This document shows, piece after piece, positions 5,563-8,732 of a stretch of DNA of 8,732 nucleotides. The notes below the pieces were generated by a model. The model did not search any database and was not told where the DNA came from. It was given only the letters and a program-made list of their open reading frames with translations. Source of the stretch: Candidatus Heimdallarchaeota archaeon (GTDB taxonomy: Archaea; Asgardarchaeota; Heimdallarchaeia; Heimdallarchaeales; Kariarchaeaceae). The DNA lies in NCBI GenBank assembly GCA_022574115.1, contig JACZSS010000073.1, positions 1 to 8,732 on the forward strand, written 5' to 3'. The stretch's first letter is position 1, and every line of letters begins with the position of its first letter. A program made the translations under genes and the position numbers.

Positions 5563-7164
5563 GTTATCAAAATTGGAACGCGAGGGAGCAGATTGGCCCT
5601 ATCTCAGACAAATATTGTTAAACAGTTGATAGAAGAAAAAATAAACCTCGAAACCGAAATTAACATTATTGATTCAAAGGGAGATCACGATCAGAAGTCA
5701 AGATTGACCACGTTTGGGAGTCAGGGGATATTTACTGGAGAATTGGAGAGCCAACTAATTCAAGGTTCTATTGATATTGCAGTTCATAGTCTCAAAGATC
5801 TACCAGTACTAAATACGCCAAATTTAGAACTTATCGCCTTTATCAAGCGGCATTCAGCAGGGGATAGTCTGTTAATTAAAAAGGAACATTTGATTAGTAG
5901 GAACCCGCTAAAAGTAGATAAATATTTGAAATTTGGCACAGGAAGTCCAAGACGACAGAGTCAATTCCTTGAGTTTGAACCTTCAGCAATCCCAATTGAC
6001 ATCAGAGGTAATGTAGAAACAAGAATCGGACTATTACAATTTACATTTATAGACGCCTTGATAATGGCAACTGCAGTTTTTGAGAGATTAGATTTAACTC
6101 TGCCAAAAAACATCGAAAAAATTGATCTTCCCGTGGATTATTTTCCCCCAACCCCTGGACAAGGTGTGATAGTTATTCAAACTAAAATTGGTGATTTTGG
6201 AAAACTAGAGGAGTTGAATGATCTTGAAACCCAAATTGCAGTCAATGCTGAACGAGAAGTTTTACCTAACTCCGGAGGAGGATGCGAATTATCATTAGGG
6301 GTTTACATTCACAAAAATCAGACAAATTGGGTATGCCATGCGACAAAAACATATAATACATGGAACCCATCTCAATTGCCTAATCTTTCTCGCTTTCACT
6401 TCGAATCAGATAATCTCGAAACTTTATCGAATACTCTAGGCAATTATATTAACAAACCAGAGAATGTGACGAGCGACATCAAAAGCGATCTGTCCAGAAG
6501 GAGGATTATATTAGCTAGCTCTTCTTCCACAGCCCAGCAATTCAGTAAACTATTGGAGGCCCATGGTGCAGAGACGTTTAGAATGCCAATTTTTGACTAC
6601 AAAACTGATTTAACCCAGCTAAATAACTCGCTTCTCGTCGATCAGTGGTATAATTCCGAATGGCTGATAATTTCGAGTCAACAATCAAAAGAATTTGTCA
6701 AATCACTTGTAAAAATATATCCTCATACTGTAAGAATTGCTTGTATTGGTCAATCAACTGCAAAGGCGTTACGAAGTATCGATATGCCTGTTCATCTAGT
6801 AGCTAATGGAAATATGATGAGTATGCAAATATTACTCAAAGAAGCAAGAGCTATCCATCCGGGACAAGTCATTTATCTTCGAGGGTTGAATTATACCTCA
6901 CAACCTTCTGAGGATGCTCATTCATTTGCAGTATATTCAACTATTACAAGGCATTTGGAACTTCCAATTCAGCCGACTGAAATTGTTGCTTTTTCTACAC
7001 GTTCAGCAAAAGCAATTTTAGAACAGCTAGGGTCAAATTGTACTTTCAAGTGGGTGGCTATCGGACCCACAACCGGTAAATTCTTAGCTGATTTGGGACA
7101 GGATGTGATCATATCGCAAAAACCGACTCCAGAGGGTGTATATGAGGCATTAACCGCTTCATAA
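5560..7164 (+). CDS. hemCD: Fused hydroxymethylbilane synthase / uroporphyrinogen-III synthase
   Basis: One 534-residue polypeptide carrying two consecutive steps: porphobilinogen to hydroxymethylbilane (HemC), then cyclisation to uroporphyrinogen III (HemD). HemC spans about 1-305. It shows GTRGSRLAL (6-14), HSLKDLP (76-82, catalytic Asp80), GTGSPRR (126-132), IRGNVETR (148-155) and PTPGQG (197-202). The GGGC segment at 239-242 holds Cys242, which anchors the dipyrromethane cofactor. HemD begins at about 313 (RRRIILAS) and keeps the family's late IGPTTGKFLADLG block at 501-513; HemD sequences are otherwise weakly conserved. No stop or frameshift separates the halves, and the linker is short (about 300-312). 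Fusion may channel the unstable linear tetrapyrrole, which otherwise closes spontaneously to the useless isomer I. HemC-HemD fusions are known in some bacteria, so this one is unusual rather than new. Confidence 0.95.
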   Translation: MVIKIGTRGSRLALSQTNIVKQLIEEKINLETEINIIDSKGDHDQKSRLTTFGSQGIFTGELESQLIQGSIDIAVHSLKDLPVLNTPNLELIAFIKRHSAGDSLLIKKEHLISRNPLKVDKYLKFGTGSPRRQSQFLEFEPSAIPIDIRGNVETRIGLLQFTFIDALIMATAVFERLDLTLPKNIEKIDLPVDYFPPTPGQGVIVIQTKIGDFGKLEELNDLETQIAVNAEREVLPNSGGGCELSLGVYIHKNQTNWVCHATKTYNTWNPSQLPNLSRFHFESDNLETLSNTLGNYINKPENVTSDIKSDLSRRRIILASSSSTAQQFSKLLEAHGAETFRMPIFDYKTDLTQLNNSLLVDQWYNSEWLIISSQQSKEFVKSLVKIYPHTVRIACIGQSTAKALRSIDMPVHLVANGNMMSMQILLKEARAIHPGQVIYLRGLNYTSQPSEDAHSFAVYSTITRHLELPIQPTEIVAFSTRSAKAILEQLGSNCTFKWVAIGPTTGKFLADLGQDVIISQKPTPEGVYEALTAS

Positions 7165-7185
7165 GGATAAATGTTCAATTTATCC
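7165..7185 (+). promoter_or_regulatory. 8-bp hairpin directly after the hemC-hemD stop
   Basis: GGATAAAT (7165-7172) and ATTTATCC (7178-7185) pair perfectly around a GTTCA loop, starting at the first base after the TAA. The hairpin is followed by an A-rich, not T-rich, stretch. It is therefore not a standard terminator on this strand and more likely an mRNA stability or processing element, or a protein site. The HemQ gene follows 28 bases later with AAGGT at 7201-7205, eight bases before its ATG. Confidence 0.4.
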
Positions 7186-7213
7186 GAAACAAAAAAAATA
7201 AAGGTATAAACAG

Positions 7214-8347
7214 ATGTCTAAACCTAGCTTTCTGCAAAATAAAGAAAAACTACTACCTACCGAAGCTTCACTAGAGCGCGCTAAAGGGCTCGGAAAACGC
7301 CAATATGTAAGATTTGCATTTTATAAAATTGATCCGATTTGGAGAAGGTTGGATCGTCAAGTTCAAACAGACCATAAAAAAGAACTAAATAAGATCATTA
7401 CGTCGTTTAACCGAAGGATGTTATTGAGACCATACAGTACAATAGGTACTCGTGCAGATACTGAGATTTTATTTTGGCAAATTGCAGATAGTCCCCTTGT
7501 ATTTCAAGAATTTGGAGCAGCAATTATTAAAACAAAAATGGGCGCATATTTAGAATTGAAATATTCATATTTCTCACAAACAAAACGGTCAATATATGAG
7601 CTTCCTCCATCATTTGGTGATTCCGAAGAACCAGAAGAGCGACTAGTTATTGATCCGAGTGAAGCTAAATATCTATTTGTTTATCCTTTCATTAAAACAA
7701 GAGAGTGGTATCAATTGTCGTTGGCCGCCCGACAAGGGATGATTAATGAACATATAATTGTCGGAAGAAAATATCCATCAGTTAAATTGAATACAACATA
7801 CTCTTACGGTTTAGATGATTATGAATTTATTGTTGCATTTGAAACGGATGAACCAAGCGATTTTCTTGATTTGGTCCAAGAACTGCGTGAAACTACAGTT
7901 AGTATGTACACAAAGCAGGATATCCCCGTATTTACTTGCATTAACATGAGGTTAGATCAAGCTTTAGACGCACTTGGGGGACCAATAACCGCGGAAATTA
8001 TTAAGGCTGGTGAAACTAAGGAAATTTGGATGGATGTATGTCCACTTGATGAGCTTGGTCCAGGACAAACGAAAGTTGTATATTTGGAAGGTAAACAAAT
8101 TGGTGTTTTTAACATTGCAGGGCAAATTTATGCATTAAATAATAGATGTTCACATGCGAGAGGACCACTTACCGAAGGTGAGATTGATGAGAAGGAAGCT
8201 TGCGTAGTTTGCCCTTGGCATTACACAAAATTTGATCTAAAGACTGGTAAAGCGATAGATGGACTTGTTAAAACTCCAGTAGATATTTACGAAGTAAAAA
8301 TACAGAATAATCTAATTTCAATCGGTTATGAAAAAACCTACGAATAA
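7214..8347 (+). CDS. hemQ: HemQ/chlorite-dismutase-family protein fused to a Rieske [2Fe-2S] domain
   Basis: Probable coproheme decarboxylase (ChdC/HemQ), converting coproheme III to heme b, with an added C-terminal Rieske domain. The Cld-like domain covers about residues 28-245. It shows YPFIK at 157-161 (Tyr157 at the catalytic Tyr position), GMINEHIIVGRKYP at 175-188 with proximal heme ligand His180, and GLDDYEFIVAFETD at 199-212. Hand alignment puts Leu192 where true chlorite dismutases have the distal Arg and Listeria HemQ has Gln, so chlorite dismutation is unlikely. The Rieske domain (about 268-373) has Cys312-x-His314 and Cys333-x2-His336, the four cluster ligands, in RCSHARGPL and CPWHYTKFD; it resembles soluble ferredoxin-type Rieske proteins. 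No signal peptide or membrane segment is visible, so it is cytoplasmic. The gene lies 49 bases after hemC-hemD and 19 before hemH. The Rieske role, perhaps electron supply or peroxide generation, is inferred. Confidence 0.93.
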   Translation: MSKPSFLQNKEKLLPTEASLERAKGLGKRQYVRFAFYKIDPIWRRLDRQVQTDHKKELNKIITSFNRRMLLRPYSTIGTRADTEILFWQIADSPLVFQEFGAAIIKTKMGAYLELKYSYFSQTKRSIYELPPSFGDSEEPEERLVIDPSEAKYLFVYPFIKTREWYQLSLAARQGMINEHIIVGRKYPSVKLNTTYSYGLDDYEFIVAFETDEPSDFLDLVQELRETTVSMYTKQDIPVFTCINMRLDQALDALGGPITAEIIKAGETKEIWMDVCPLDELGPGQTKVVYLEGKQIGVFNIAGQIYALNNRCSHARGPLTEGEIDEKEACVVCPWHYTKFDLKTGKAIDGLVKTPVDIYEVKIQNNLISIGYEKTYE

Positions 8348-8366
8348 TATATGGAGGCATCATAGT

Positions 8367-8732
8367 ATGACATATAATCCAATCGTATCAAAGGAAGCCT
8401 CAAAGGGCGAAACTAACCAGCACAGATACGATGCATTACTTCTCATGTCTTTTGGAGGACCAGAAGGGAGAGACGATGTAATTCCTTTTCTCAAAAAGGT
8501 AGTGAAGGGTCGTAATGTGCCCCTTGATCGATTAGAAAAAGTTGCTACACATTATTATCATTTCAATGGAGTCAGCCCCATCAATCAACAAAACCGAGAA
8601 TTAATCACTGCTCTGGAGCGTGAATTGAAAGAAAATGGCATAGATCTACCCATTTATTTTGCTAATCGAAATTGGCATCCGTTAATTGAGGATACAATAC
8701 TACAAATGAAGGAGGATTCCATTCAAAAAGCT
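8367..8732 (+). CDS. hemH: Ferrochelatase, coproporphyrin type (5' part, cut by the window edge)
   Basis: The first 122 codons of an Fe(II) chelatase, open to the right edge. Residues 23-40 contain the ALLLMSFGGPEG block, followed by PFLKKVVKGRNVP, HYYHFNGVSPIN (62-73) and YFANRNWHP (97-105). These are characteristic of the actinobacterial and haloarchaeal HemH group, and the adjacent HemQ gene supports coproporphyrin III as substrate (CpfC). Phe29 occupies the position of Tyr13 of Bacillus subtilis HemH, as in actinobacterial enzymes. The catalytic His and Glu of the C-terminal half lie outside the window. A roughly 20-residue polar extension precedes the conserved start of the domain. GGAGG at 8353-8357, nine bases before the ATG at 8367, is the best Shine-Dalgarno sequence in the window and fixes the start. 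An upstream ATG at 8351 stops after four codons. Confidence 0.95.
   Translation, partial: MTYNPIVSKEASKGETNQHRYDALLLMSFGGPEGRDDVIPFLKKVVKGRNVPLDRLEKVATHYYHFNGVSPINQQNRELITALERELKENGIDLPIYFANRNWHPLIEDTILQMKEDSIQKA

Noticed and set aside
7214..8347. Functional chlorite dismutase
   Set aside because: The distal Arg needed for chlorite breakdown is replaced by Leu192, and the gene lies between hemC-hemD and hemH.

Overview
The window is about 36-37% G+C by eye and every well-supported gene lies on the + strand. It reads as a stretch of archaeal chromosome, with moderate confidence. The evidence is AT-rich TATA-like boxes at archaeal spacing upstream of several genes, a mix of Shine-Dalgarno-led and apparently SD-less starts, and a SerRS whose sequence style occurs in many archaea but also in some bacteria. 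An oxygen-using Asgard archaeon (Heimdallarchaeia-like) is my best guess from AT content, heme genes and oxygen-linked enzymes. A haloarchaeal or actinobacterial relative of the heme genes, or a bacterial host such as a Chloroflexi lineage, cannot be excluded without searches.

Layout: 1-289 is a non-coding lead-in with two dyads and a TATA box, and possibly the first codons of a divergent gene leaving the left edge. 290-1573 is serS (seryl-tRNA synthetase), closed by a hairpin that overlaps its stop codon. 1678-2811 and 2825-3304 encode two unrecognised integral membrane proteins (about 10 and 4 membrane segments), apparently one transcription unit. 3305-3718 is a 414-base gap with a TATA box followed by nested inverted repeats that look like a structured RNA. 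3719-4030 encodes a small ABM-family (dimeric alpha/beta barrel) protein. 4031-4418 is a second long gap with hairpins and the hemA promoter. From 4419 to the right edge runs a compact heme operon: hemA, a hemC-hemD fusion, a HemQ/chlorite-dismutase-family protein fused to a Rieske [2Fe-2S] domain, and the first 122 codons of hemH.

The heme genes fit the coproporphyrin-dependent route. HemA reduces glutamyl-tRNA to glutamate-1-semialdehyde. HemC and HemD, here one polypeptide, convert porphobilinogen to uroporphyrinogen III. The HemH class (coproporphyrin ferrochelatase, CpfC) inserts iron into coproporphyrin III, and HemQ (ChdC) decarboxylates coproheme to heme b. hemL, hemB, hemE and the coproporphyrinogen oxidase are not in the window. 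The ABM protein just upstream may belong to the same job: in haloarchaeal PitA an ABM domain is fused to the chlorite-dismutase-like domain, whereas here ABM stands alone and the HemQ domain carries a Rieske domain instead.

The most unusual items are the HemQ-Rieske fusion and the candidate structured RNA at about 3375-3550. The RNA combines a 12-bp closing stem, a 9-bp inner stem and an H-type pseudoknot, with alternative local pairings, behind a well-placed TATA box.
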